A stretch of 64,000 nt of DNA from Sphagnum magellanicum (lineage: Eukaryota > Streptophyta > Sphagnopsida > Sphagnales > Sphagnaceae), in NCBI GenBank assembly GCA_021904315.1, contig CM038907.1:21831223-21895222 (forward strand), written 5' to 3'. Of this stretch, positions 1-11,800 are shown one piece after another. The notes beneath the pieces were generated by a model. It did not search any database and was not told the origin of the DNA. It saw nothing but the letters and a program-made list of their open reading frames with translations. The position numbers and the translations under genes are program-made. How positions within the stretch are numbered: position 1 is the stretch's first letter; each line of letters starts with the position of its first letter.

Positions 1-116
1 TAATCCATTCTCCATATATATAGATCTTGCATTTTTTTGTTTAATGATAATGAAAGACCATTTAATTATTTATTGCAATAACTTAAGAGGAGAATTTTCA
101 TCTTGGTTTGCAACAT

Positions 117-339
117 TGTTAATATTCAATACATTTTATGCTAGAATATAAAACCAAAATTGGAGATGCACAAGACCTTGAAGACATAAGAAATATTGAA
201 ACATATTAATGTCTTGCATACAAGATTTATCCTACATGGTCAATTATTATATGTGTCTTTTCATATTTGTCTATGTTGAACATAATTTAATCACTTCATA
301 TCCAACTAATCCACTTACTCATTTACTATTTTTCTAACA
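117..339 (-). repeat. 3' LTR of the copia element
   Basis: This is a 223-bp LTR with TG...CA ends. It aligns along its whole length to 6065-6284, with about forty differences by eye, which points to an old insertion. Confidence 0.85.
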
Positions 340-498
340 CTTGGGCATTTATATTGTAAATTATTACACTTCCAATAATTAACAATGTGTTTTTTTTTTT
401 TTTTTAATCTTGTTCTTGAACCAAAATGGTCAATCTTGACAAGAACAAAATAATATAATGAAACTTGAAATGAATATTTAAAGACTAGTTGAAAAAAT

Positions 499-900
499 TT
501 AAGTAGTGGTAAGACTAAGTTGAAAAACAAAATATTGATGGTTATTATTGGTAAGTGATTTTGTAACACTATCAGCAATATTTTCATTAAAGTTGCAATA
601 TTGTAATTTCGTTGTTCCTTTTTTAATTACTTCACATATATAATGATATTGTATTTTAATATGTTTTGTGCAAACATGAAACATGTGATCATGGAAAAGA
701 GTTTTGCAACTTTGATTGTCACAATTAAATATTGTGGCAACTATTTAGACTTGTTTAATATTTTGTAGAAGTTGCCTAATCCATATTGCATATTTGGTAG
801 CTTCAGTAGTAGCTTTATATTTTACCTATGTACTAGACAAGGTTATAGTATATTAATGTTTGTTATTCCAATTGATAGCCCCACCTCCAAGTAAAAATGT
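499..900 (-). pseudogene. Copia RNase H, C-terminal part (decayed)
   Basis: Minus-strand translation gives LLGGGAINWNNK, then LSST.VKYKATTEATKYAIW, then HVCTKHIKIQYHYI and ADSVTKSL. These match the typical copia RNase H series (LGSGAISWSSK, LSSTEAEY, TKHIEIQYHFIRE, ADIFTKAL). Several in-frame stops are present. The upstream part of the domain continues at 1827-2200, beyond the 902-1826 insertion. Confidence 0.75.
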
Positions 901-901
901 A

Positions 902-1826
902 TAATTTATAACAACACACCCCGAAATTCCTTAAAAGATTCAAATGTGAATTCGAAAATGAAGACAACAGAAAAAAGAGTTGGGGTGCGTTCCTTAGCTC
1001 ACAACATTTCGATGGTAAGAAGGGCATGTTGAAGCTCATGGATAGGGACTAGGATGAATGACAAATGGGTCAATTATTCATATGGATTTGCATAAACTAA
1101 ACAACAAATTGGTTAGTGTATAGTTGGAGCACTTTCGATGCACGGATGAACCATGAGCATACACGAACTCACAAGACTCGTAAGATTCACCATGGCCCGA
1201 ACTTGGGGGAAGCCACCACCTTCCCCCTTATAGTATTATTTATGACTGGCCATGAAAGCTACACCCAAATGTCATTTTTTTTGAGACTCCCAAGTTGGGA
1301 GTCCCGAAATTCCCAAAATTGGGACTTTTGCCATTTTGGAGGCCCATAACTTTTGGTGAAAACCTCCAATTGAAACAAGGTTTCAATTTAAGCAAAATTG
1401 TAGCCTTAGTTGAGAGCTTTCCACCGATATGTGGCACGCCATTTGCGTGCATGTAATTCAGGGTGATTTTTGACTTTTAATGGTTAGGAGTTAAATTGAC
1501 ATTTTGAATCCCGACCCTTTTTCGGCCATAGCTTGTGTTGTAAGTATTCAAACGTATCATGTAAGCCCATTTTTGACATCTATGTCTTAAAAAATTTCCA
1601 ATGGTATAAAGAACTTTTCAATCCAATGAGTTTTGACCCCTTCAAATTACTCTTTGAAAATTCGGGAGTCCTCCCAAAGTGGTAGTCCGCTTGGGAGTGT
1701 GTGGGTTCATTCCTTCACATTCCCTCGCACTTTTAGGAGTGTGAATGTGACTCCTAGGTTGCATTTTCGGCCCACACCTTTCCATGCCCTTGCCTTGGTC
1801 GCAAGCCCAAGGATAGGGTCATGACA
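902..1826 (-). mobile_element. Solo-LTR-like insertion inside the copia RNase H
   Basis: About 0.9 kb of non-coding DNA, richer in G+C than its surroundings, splits the RNase H coding sequence between the DNRTNTT and YTFLLGGG segments. On the minus strand it starts TGTCATGACCC, a form common at LTR starts of plant Ty3 elements. The other end reads TTCGGGGTGTGTTGTT. TGTA flanks both sides (898-901 and 1827-1830), a possible target duplication. No internal coding region was seen, so a solo LTR is the simplest reading. The exact left boundary is uncertain. Confidence 0.45.
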
Positions 1827-2002
1827 TGTAGTATTTGTGCGATTATCCACTTCCCCCACCCAATTAACATCATAAATTCAAACCAAAGTAGTGTTGTTTA
1901 TGGCATGTGATGAATATAAAAAACCATGTGTTTGCGTTCCTTTTACATATCTAAATATAAGTTTTATTACTTGCTAATGTGTTGGTCATGATTTGAGGAA
2001 TG

Positions 2003-3790
2003 TTAAAAAATTGCCCTAATTGCAAATGTTAAATCAGGATGAGTACATACCATAACAATGACCGTAAGTAAAAAAACTATCATTTGTTGGTACAAAACAT
2101 TGCACATGATATCCATGTTTTCAATAAATCGAGGTGATTGGTCTTTGGAAATATGCAAGTTTATTTTGAAAGGAGTAACCACAAGTTTGCAAAGGTTCAT
2201 TCCAAATAATTCAAGTTTTGTTTAAACATAATGATCTTGAGTCAAAAACAATGTATTGACTTGTTCATTATGAAGGATTTGAATGCCCAATATATGATGA
2301 ACCACACCATGGTCATTCATTGCAAAATTTGTTTTGTAACTCAATTTTGATATGCTATAAGAGAAAAATAGTATTGCAAACCAAAATTGCATCATCCACA
2401 TACAAATCAATAATGATAAATGAAGCACCATGTCGACAAACATACACATTGTAATCTATATCTATGCATTGAAAACCAACATAGTGGAAATAGGAATCAA
2501 CTAGGCATGAGGAGCTTGTTTGAGGTCATATAAACTACAAAGAAGTTGACAAACTTGATGTTCACAACCAAGTTGCACAAAATTTTCATGTTGTCACATA
2601 TATATTTTTTCATGAAGATTAACATGTAGAATGGTTGTCTTCGCATCAACTTGATCATCCTCCCAATTATGATCAACAACAAAGGCAATAAAGGTGAAAA
2701 CACACTAAACCCCCCAAAAATTGTACTCACAAGTATAATTTTTTTGTAATTAATTTTTTTGGTAATGTATGGATGTCACATCTTGGATTAGGTTTTCTTA
2801 TTTTAAGTATATTTGATTAACTTTAAACTTAATTTAATCAATTTTTTAAAAAAATCAACAAACAATGAAAAACTTGAATGTATGGATTACATTTGTGACA
2901 AAATAATACCCATTACAAAAAATTTAAAAATTGCACATATATTTCAAAACTAAGGCTATGAATGGAATTTGTGGGTGCATTTTTTTATGGTGTATGATAT
3001 TGATATACATAAAATAAATCTAGGACCATTTAGAAATTAAAAAAATTTGGATGAAATTTTAATTTAAAAAATGTGTTTTTTCATTTTTGAATAATAAATG
3101 CATAATAATATCTTCTCTTTAGGAAAAAAACCATTACCATATCAAAGAAGAAAATATTTTATAGATGGGAATTGCATTATTTTTTCAGTTTTCTTTTGTT
3201 TAGTAATGTTTCATGAACCACAAACATGGGGCCTTATGGTTGTAAAAAAATGTAAGTTATATATTTTATATATTTTAATTTTATTCCATCCTCTTCATCT
3301 AACCATTGGATCAAAATTAATTTTGACTCAAAGTGAACTTTGAGTTCCAAAATGTTGTCATGCAAATTCTAAATTTTTTTGCTTATGTTTAAGATAGCCA
3401 AAGAATTCATCAATATTTTAGCTTATTTCATGTTATGATATTAATTATACATCATATTTTTTTGGTGAAAAATGATTCACCCTTAGTGTGTTTTCACCCC
3501 ATAAAATAATAATTGAAGCAATCTTCACCAAATGAAAAAATATGTCATGATATCCATACCAACAATTTGAGAGTACCTTTTGGCAACCAGCTAAGCTTTG
3601 TAACATTCAATTTGCTTAGAAGGTTTCAATTTGAGTTTGAAAGTCCATTTACAATTCATTGGTTTACACCCCATTGACAAATTATCAATTAATTCCCAAA
3701 TATGGCTTTTCATGAGAAAGTTAAAATTTTGAGGTTATGGTAGTGTGCTAATGTTGGGCACTAGGCCTATTCAAAGCATCTTGCCAAGAC
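2003..3790 (-). pseudogene. Copia reverse transcriptase (decayed, interrupted)
   Basis: Minus-strand reading frames give, in order, PLSWQDAL, VVKIASIII, then after the 2693-3500 insertion VVDHNWEDDQVDAKT, LHEKIYM, LGCEHQVCQLLCSLYDLKQAPHA, HLSLLICM (the usual LCLYVDDML region), NDHGVVHHILGIQI and MVCTHPDLTFAI. These are consecutive landmarks of Ty1/copia reverse transcriptase. Frameshifts and stops are frequent, and the catalytic YVDD is degraded. Removing the 806-808 bp insertion and one copy of the 5-bp duplication joins IASIII directly to the next segment at the expected length. Confidence 0.8.
2693..3500. mobile_element. Non-autonomous TIR DNA transposon nested in copia RT
   Basis: The ends carry a perfect 16-bp inverted repeat, GGTGAAAACACACTAA at 2693-2708 and its complement at 3483-3498. 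ATAAA is present on both sides (2688-2692 and 3501-3505), and excising the element with one copy restores continuity of the RT coding sequence. The interior is AT-rich and has no recognisable transposase. A small inner hairpin (GGTGAAAAATGATTCACC) lies next to the right end. I cannot assign the superfamily: the 5-bp duplication and these termini do not fit the common plant families as I know them. Confidence 0.7.
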
Positions 3791-4989
3791 AAAGGTTTAA
3801 TCAAAGGATTAGAAGATTGGTGTTCATGAAAATGGAGATACTTAAGGTTAAATTTGATGCAACATCCAAATTTTATATATTTTGAAGGACTAAATAGTGA
3901 TGAAAGGACGGGTATAAGACTAGTGGTTGTAAGAAATAATCGTGGGCCATCAGTGTTGGGATTATTAACAGACAATGGGTTACTATATAAGTGATTTGGT
4001 TCAAGGATTTATGGAAGACCAAGGGTGGACATAGTAATAAAGGAGACAAAGTAGAAGGTAAAACATGTATGGTTGGTGTCATAGGGCACATGTGAACAAC
4101 ATGTGCAATAGCTATAATGGGTGCAATAGGTCCAATGGGTGCAACAAGGACAATGAATAGTAATGTGGAAAGACGAAAGGTGAAAGCACATTAAGGTGTA
4201 ACAATTTCAAGCACATATGGAATTCCATAATTGCATGAATTAACACTACAAAGGTAGTGTGAAGGCATGATACCTTGAATCACAAGTTATTTTGTAAGTT
4301 ATCATTAAAAATTCATTATATGAAAAATTCCAACCCTAGTCCATTTTATGGAAAACTTAATGTTGAAATATGAACTTCTAAATTATTATTTTCATTACAG
4401 AAAAATTTCTCAAAAAACCATTGATTATGGATTGTTGTAGGTTTTTGGGTATTTCTTAAAAAGTCCATTATGTTATGACAATTCAAAAACTATTCAAAAA
4501 TTCATACCATGTGATTATATTAAGCTAATAAACCCTAAACCCTAACACTCATCCTTTAACATTATCCAAAATCACATGTTGCTTGGAAAACATAATAATC
4601 TATCCAACAACAAGTTGTTTGATAAATATCACATTATGACATAATACTGGGAAATGATATACTTCTTGTATAATCTTAACATCGTGAATCATCAATCAAA
4701 TGGCAACTTTCCCTTTGCCATGAATTTAATGGTGGGAATTAGTTTCGAGGTACATAATGTCTTTCAAATTTAATGGCCCATACATTGTGAACCATGAGAT
4801 GTCATGTGATTAGTGGCACTTGAATCTAGGAACCAATTAGCAAAAGTTGCCTTGAAAGCAAAGCCTATAATTACCGTGAATAACTTGTATATATCCTCCA
4901 AGAACTTGTTCGCATTCTTGGGTCAACACATTGTTGGCAAATGGCCCAACATTTGGTTTGGAACCTTTGTGATCCAAAAGATATTTTTG

Positions 4990-5028
4990 ACACACCTTAC
5001 GATGGCCCATTTTTTTACAATAGTTACA
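4990..5028 (-). pseudogene. Copia gag zinc knuckle (decayed gag region)
   Basis: The minus-strand translation reads CNYCKKMGHRKVC, a retroviral-type CCHC knuckle with three residues rather than four between His and the last Cys. It lies between the primer binding site (6053-6064) and the pol remnants, where gag should end. The surrounding gag sequence from about 4.7 to 6.0 kb is too broken to translate confidently. Confidence 0.6.
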
Positions 5029-6052
5029 AGGTCCTTTTTTCTTAAATTGTAACCAATTCGTTCAGTGTGGGCCTTGATAGCTTTGGTTAATTAAAGGACC
5101 AATGGACATATAATAACTTTGATGATCCACTTGAAGTTTTAAATTATGGTCACCAAGTAGGAGGTATTCTCCCAACCCACAATATTGTTGTAGTTCCATC
5201 GATGTCATATTAAATTAGATTTTTTTTTTCTACAAATGTTGTCTATCAACAATTTGGCTATAACATCTTGAAGGGTTACCCTGGTTTAATTGTTCAAGGT
5301 CATTATCATGGAGATTCTAGAAGATTATTTACAAATTTCTCAACATTATCATCATGAGTATATGTGACCCTTACATATGTTAATTGTTCTAAAAGAAGTT
5401 TAAATTCATGAAAATGATGTTTAATATTAACCCCTTCTTTCATAGTGTAATTAACATGTTGCTTTCATATATGACATTTATTCATTATATCCTTTGTTTG
5501 GTAGACCTTTTGAAGCCTTATCCAATTTTAATTTGCAATGGTGGCATTAGTTGCACAACCAAGATGAACATTTTTGACATTGTCCAATATTATCATTTGA
5601 GCTATTTTATCCTTGTCCTCCCAATTTGAGATGGAACTTGGACTAGTCGCTAGTGGATTTGTTTTTGTTCCATCACTAGCAACTATTGGCTAAGGTTTGA
5701 ATTCAACTTTGATACCTAAATCCCATAATCTTTCCTTTTTGAAAATATATGATGAGTTTCCAAGTTTGATAATTTGAACCATTCAATTTTTCTATATTTC
5801 TTACTTGATCAAAGGAAGATAGCTTTGGGCTAATTTGTAATTATGACTTAAATTTTTTCAAAATCAATTTTGTTCATGTTATAAAAATTCAATATTCTAT
5901 AGGTCTGGAATAAATACATTTCTTTTTATTCATGAAACTCATTCAATTTGAATGCAAGTACATTTCTTATCTTTACAACATTACACAATTTTATTGAAAT
6001 ATTTCATATAACATGTTTTAATTTATGTTCACCTTTTCCAAAATTAAAACAT

Positions 6053-6064
6053 GCTTTGATACCA
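6053..6064 (-). other. Primer binding site for initiator tRNA-Met
   Basis: Directly after the 5' LTR on the minus strand comes TGGTATCAAAGC. This differs by one base from the usual plant copia primer binding site complementary to initiator tRNA-Met (TGGTATCAGAGC). Confidence 0.8.
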
Positions 6065-6284
6065 TGTTAATATTTAGTACATTCTATGTTACAATATACA
6101 ACCATAATTGGAGATGCATCAAACTTTGAGAACATAAGAAAAAATGAATCATATTAATGTCTTGCATACAAGCTTTATCCTAAAAAAATCAATTATGTGT
6201 CTCTTCACATTTATGTTTGTTGAACATAGTTCAATCACTTCATATCCAATTAATCAACTTATTCATCTACTACTTTTTCTAACA
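6065..6284 (-). repeat. 5' LTR of the copia element
   Basis: This is a 220-bp LTR with TGTTA...TAACA ends, paired with 117-339 and directly followed on the minus strand by the primer binding site. Confidence 0.85.
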
Positions 6285-7312
6285 AATGTGCATGTAATCT
6301 CTATTCTTGCAAAACAAATGACCACATTGTATTTATCATCATGTTTTAGCTCATAATGCAATGACCATTGAAATAATTTCATGTCCAAATTCATGTATAA
6401 ATAAACTGTTGATTTTTCAAATCATGTTTCTTGTTTTGAAGGGTTTAAGTATTTCCTTTGTGTTCCACATACTACACCCATTGCAACTTGAAACAAACAA
6501 CAAATGCACATCAAATGTATTCTCCAAACATTATAAAGTACCTATTGAAATGTTTTTCTTTCAACACTCTTAATATTTATGAGTTTGGATGACAAACTAG
6601 TTTTTTTGAAGTTGGTCTTCAAGGTACATGTGTTGGAGGCTTTAAGGTAATACCTTAAGTATGTAGCTTAGGTATGTCCCTCATATTATCTTTTGTTTAT
6701 TGATTATCTTGTTCAATACATTGTCACAATATGATTTAGGTTTAGTCTAAAGTTTGGGATATGAATAGACTTTGGAACTTGGTGTTAAGGCTCCAATTAG
6801 ATGTGCATGTTATTTGAAGTAAGAAACATGATTATGTTGGTCATTACAGGTTTGATTTGAGATGTGCAGACAAAAGGTGGTAGGTGGTAGTTCTACTCTT
6901 CCATTTGTTGCAAACAATGATGATTGAAATGTTAGAATACACAAAGATGTTACCTCATATGCAATGGTAGAGGCAAATTGATATTTGATTCATCTTTCAA
7001 ACTATGAATATGATGCTTTGTATGTTGACTTGTGGATAGCCTTTATGTTTATAATGTTCATGCATCAATTTGCGAGTGATTTTCAAACTATGTGAATGAA
7101 TTGTATTTGTTCATTGCCATAGCTTGTCACACACTTGGCTTGGTTTTTGTGACACACAATGATGGTTAACAAGTACAATTCAAATGAACTTATTATGTGT
7201 GTTAGAGAGCTAGTCCAATTCATAATTGATGTTGCCATATTTTGACACTTATTTTTCATTTTATGTAATAGGCACAAAAACTATTGTGTGCTTACTTTTG
7301 ATGCCACATGTT

Positions 7313-7503
7313 TTTCCTCACCTTGTTTCTAGTAGCCCCTTTCATTTAAGCATGGAAAAAATGTTAGCCACTTCAACCTAAATAACTCAATGGTTTTTCA
7401 TCACCTATTTTGCCTCACCCTGCTTTTAGTAACCCTTGCACTTAGAAGCATGGAAAAAATGTTAACCATTTCAACCTAAATAACTCAATTGTTTCTTGCC
7501 ACA
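7313..7503. repeat. Imperfect tandem duplication, about 97-bp period
   Basis: Two adjacent units share CCTCACC, AGCATGGAAAAAATGTTA and TTCAACCTAAATAACTCAA in the same order (7313-7409 and 7410-7503). They differ at roughly one base in seven. Confidence 0.75.
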
Positions 7504-8500
7504 ATGTTATGAACAAAATAAAGTACATGTAGCCACTTCTAGAGAAAAATAAATTTGGATAGCTAATTCATACTGCTAGCCCAAATATAAATATGCCACC
7601 TAGGCACAATACTATATGCACATTGTAGCCATCTAAGAGAAATAATTTTTTTTTTTTGCTTGGGTTATGTTGGGCGGCTTAAATTTAAGTCTTATTTATG
7701 AATTGTGAATTTCTAATGACTTGAAAGGTCTTTATTGTCTTCTAAATGGAAAATTGGTAGTTGCCCAAAATGATGGGTTTTCAATGCTCTTCACCTTTCC
7801 AAAATGTTGAAAAATGTCAAGCAAAGAAAAATTGGGTTCTAAATAAAAGGTGAAATTTTCTTTAAACAATTAAAGTTAAACCTATTCGATAATATCCTAA
7901 AGCCAAAGTTGAAAGTTTTCACTAGAGTATGATCTTTAGAAGACCATGTATATACTTAACCCACAAGTTCAAAGCCTAAATCATTTCAACATGAGCTAAT
8001 AAAAATGATAATGTGAAAATTGTCAAATGATGTCAATTATTTTAAATCTTTAGTACAATTTATTTTATTAACATTCATACATCAAATGGATAATTCCATT
8101 GAAATAAGATTTTTGTGGCATCTAATTGAAGGTAATGGCAATTATCAAGGTCAAATGGTAGCGTATGGAAAATATTGTTATGAACTGAAAATAGTTTGTC
8201 CTTTTTTGCATCAAGTCTTTTTAACTACATATATAAACTCTTTGGGTGTTGTGTTTTATCTGACCTTATTGTCAATTATGGATGATAGAATTATGGTTCA
8301 ACCTTTGGAGGCATTTGAGCCTATTCATCAATGATGTAATTACATCTTTTGAAAGTTGTTCTAATTTTAGTTCCTGGGAAATTGAAATAAAGATGATGAG
8401 GTGTTTTGCATTTTGTTCTAGTTTTGAATGTATTGTGAATAAGAGATGAACCCTGGTTTTTTTTGTGAAGGGCAAAGAATTACAACCTATGACATTCCAA

Positions 8501-8521
8501 TGATCGGGTGCACTCCGATCA
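8501..8521. other. Small perfect inverted repeat downstream of the KONJAC-like gene
   Basis: TGATCGG and CCGATCA face each other across a 7-base loop, and further CCAA/TTGG pairing lies outside. It is about 330 bp past the stop codon on the minus strand, possibly within the 3' UTR. Its function is unknown. Confidence 0.4.
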
Positions 8522-8849
8522 TGAACATTGGTCCAAAGCTTTAATCAACCACTATGTGTTGCTGACACTGAAGAGAACAGTCCCGTAGGGTTGAACCGTG
8601 GAGAAGATTGGGCAACCACAGACCTTCAGATTGATGATTAGAAAATGTCCAACTTCAAAGGCTTCTATCATTGTGGAAAAACATATTCTTATTGTTGAGT
8701 TGGCAAACTTGGAATTATTATTATTATTATTGGTGGACCAATCATAGATCAAATAATTCTTGTTAAATACAAGCATCGCAAAATCTAAATAGTATTCCGA
8801 CGCTTAAATCCATAAAACAAGAGTGAGTTCTCAAAACCTTGTGAGACAA

Positions 8850-11800
8850 TCACAAAATAATCTCATCTTGTACACGTGAAGTGATGGTCTTGTGGGGAAG
8901 CACGATGCAATTCACCACAACCACTTCATCCTCCACTGCAACATCTTCACCTGATCAAAAATCATTGCCAATAAAGAAGGTTTATCAAAGATGGTTTGCA
9001 AAGGTGGCAAATCTCTCAGGTGATCCTGATCAAGAAAGGGACTAAGGAGCAAGGGGAAACTGAAGAAAGAGAGGATGGTAACAAGGATTGTCGTTGATGC
9101 CTCCAAATGAGAGGTAAAATTATGAGAAAAGGCCTTACACCCAATCCATCCAAAAAGTTCAAGAGACACAAACCACATACCGAGAATTGTAATTCCTAGT
9201 TTCGTGTTGTAATCGCCGGCTCCCTGTGCCATACCCAGCCATCAGTGCCACCACATTAGGAGCACTTCACTGAGACAATATAGACAACTCCTTTCATTGG
9301 TGAAGCCAAAGCTGTAGTACTTCTAGATATCATTACACATGGCAGGTACTTACCTGGACACGAGCCCATCTCCCAATCAAGGATTTCCACCCAACAATTG
9401 AGTGGATCACAACAGCATTCTCCTGCAGCAAATACCATTGAAGGAAATCAGACAGGGCGATGTCTAACCAGTCCATCAGGCTAAGTATATCAGACACAAT
9501 CAATGATCCTTCATACCCATAATACATGTTACAAGTATATGGACACCTAGTTAGTCATGGCATCTTAGATGTCACCTTCAAGGTGAAAATACTCACCTTT
9601 ACTTCCACTCCATCAAGAATAATGCACCCTATTAACCGGACTCCAGGGCCAATTCTTGCATTTGCTGAAATGGATACATTAGGTCCAAGCTGGAAGCTCC
9701 AGAAAAACCAAGCACAATTTCTCATTCAGAAATGGGTTTTACTTTTACTGCCTGAACTGTTTCCTTCAAAAACTCTCAGACCCTGTGTCTCAATTTTCAT
9801 ATTTCTAGAATCTATAAATATGTTTAAGAAGAACAAAACAGTGAGATGGGCCTGAAAGAATACCTTAGCAGATGGGTGAACTTTAGCAGACCGGTGGATA
9901 AACACATCCCCAACTATTGTCGGTGATTTTGTGCCATCTCCAACAGCTAAGAGCTCTGGTGAAGTCTGCCGGTATTGATTTAAGTACAGCAAAGAGCAAC
10001 GCAGTGACATCCTGGCACACATTTGCCATTGTTTTTCCTCAGCAAAAAAGACTATGCACTGAACTGAACCCTTTCTAGTTCTAATTGAAGTCCCTCCAGC
10101 TCACTTTGCTGCTGTCTTGTAGCAACTTGCATACAGTAAATGAATGGATTCTGTCACTCCCCACATCCATATTCTTCAGAGGTTCCTCCTACTGAGACTG
10201 TTACTTGCAGACAAAATTTTCAGTTTGATGTACACACAAACTGAACATGTGACCAATGGGGTTGAATTGCCTACCCAGGAGTTTTCAGCTGTTCCCAGAA
10301 ATCAGTGGTTTCAAAAGTGTAGAGTTTCTTCTTGCCAGCAAGTGGAGTGAGAATGTCCTGATCAAGTCTCACAAACTTTGTTGGCGTTGCTCTGCATCAC
10401 AGAAACAAGAAAGAAAGAAGAGTTTTAGGGTGGAGAACCAAATGTCACGTGGGATTGAATGGGCTAAAGAAATCTTCTTCTCTCCTTTGTAGAGAAGTAT
10501 CTATCAACATGATTGCAGAGAGAATACTCCACAAAAACATGTCAGATAGCCAAACATATGTTGTGCTGGTTCTGGTGAAACCAAAAACAGACCCATGAGG
10601 AATGAGTTGAAGTCATAATCTTGTGTCATGCTTTGTGGACACATGTGATTACATGCATGTGTTTTGACCAGAAACAAGCAAGAACAAATTTCCCATTCCT
10701 CCTGCAGTGTATTAAGACATCACATTCACATCCCTTTCTTTCTCCACTCACACACCAAAGCATTAAGGATATGGAGCTTACTTGGAGGAAAACTGAAGGG
10801 CTTCAACACTGGAAACACGACGAAGAGCAGCTGGATGACAAGAAAAACCAGAAATCAACCATAAACCCTAAACCATGACCACATTATCTATGCCCTATTC
10901 TCCTCATCCTCGTCCATTTAGTACAGATGTTCATGATCACTCCAGAAACAGCATGAGAAACCACCTCATGGCAGCCAAAAATGACCATGTGCACACTTAT
11001 CCTACATCAGAAAAAAGCAAGTGCACTGTGGACAAAAAACCTGCAAATAACATAAAAAGAGGCTGTGTATACACAGGGCAATTCCATCTGAGAGAAAAAT
11101 AATAAAATCATGCTCCAGGCAGGTACCCAAAACCCTAACTTCATGGCATACTTGACAAGCAAACCAGCCCATGATAACCATTTCTTTGATTCTTTCTTTG
11201 AAATCATGGAATGGGAAGATTGAGATGTAACAACTACTTCTTCACCACCTTCTTACATTCTTTACACACACAACCCAATAAACAGGTGCAAAAAGGCTGG
11301 AGAAGAAGAGTGTAAAGAAACTTACCTCTGTCTTTTTGGGTAGACGTAACATCTCTAATAGCTAGGAAAATATCAGTTGTGAAAATGTAGACTCCACAAT
11401 TGATGAAGTCACTCACCTGTAGTAAATGTGTCAAGATATCAGCCAGAAAACCAGCTGATTGCTCACTCAGTAGCAAAAAGTGAGTGCATGAGACTCAGTA
11501 GAGGAGTGTGAAGAGGAGACAAAAATCCATGTGCTTACAAAGGTCTCTGGCTTCTCTGCATAATGAAGAAGCTCCCCAGTTTTAGGATCAGCTACCAGCT
11601 CACCGAACTCGTTAGCAACATCCCTTGACACCTGTTAGAGTACATCCTGAATCAAGATTTGGGACATATGAAGAGTGCAAAAGAATAGGTATGTTCACTA
11701 GAGCTCATATGATGATTGCCAATACATATAAATCAACCAGGAACAGGATCATCCTGAAGACAAACCTGGGAAAAGAAAAAACAGGGGAGGAGAATATTTA

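Larger units (their letters stand above)
117..6284 (-). mobile_element. Decayed full-length Ty1/copia LTR retrotransposon
   Basis: Two related sequences (117-339 and 6065-6284, about 80% identical by eye) begin TGTTA and end TAACA, as LTRs do. Between them, read on the minus strand, come a tRNA-iMet-type primer binding site, a gag CCHC knuckle, RT and RNase H in the order expected for Ty1/copia. All coding parts carry stops and frameshifts, so the element is dead. The flanking pentamers (AACAT at 112-116, AATGT at 6285-6289) match only partly as a target duplication. Two later insertions (902-1826 and 2693-3500) sit inside it. On the minus strand the sequence just before the 3' LTR reads GCCCAAG. 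In many plant copia elements this is followed by a purine tract, which seems to be deleted here (inference). Confidence 0.85.
6285..8849. other. AT-rich intergenic DNA, no supported gene
   Basis: Only short, unrecognisable reading frames are present. The stretch includes an imperfect 97-bp tandem duplication (7313-7503) and a small hairpin (8501-8521). The last few hundred bases probably hold the 3' end of the minus-strand KONJAC-like transcript. Confidence 0.6.

Noticed and set aside
4529..4545. Telomere-like AAACCCTAAACCCTAA, also seen as shorter copies near 10865, 60470 and 61250
   Set aside because: Two units only; such short runs are common in plant DNA and do not show a telomere or a fusion site.
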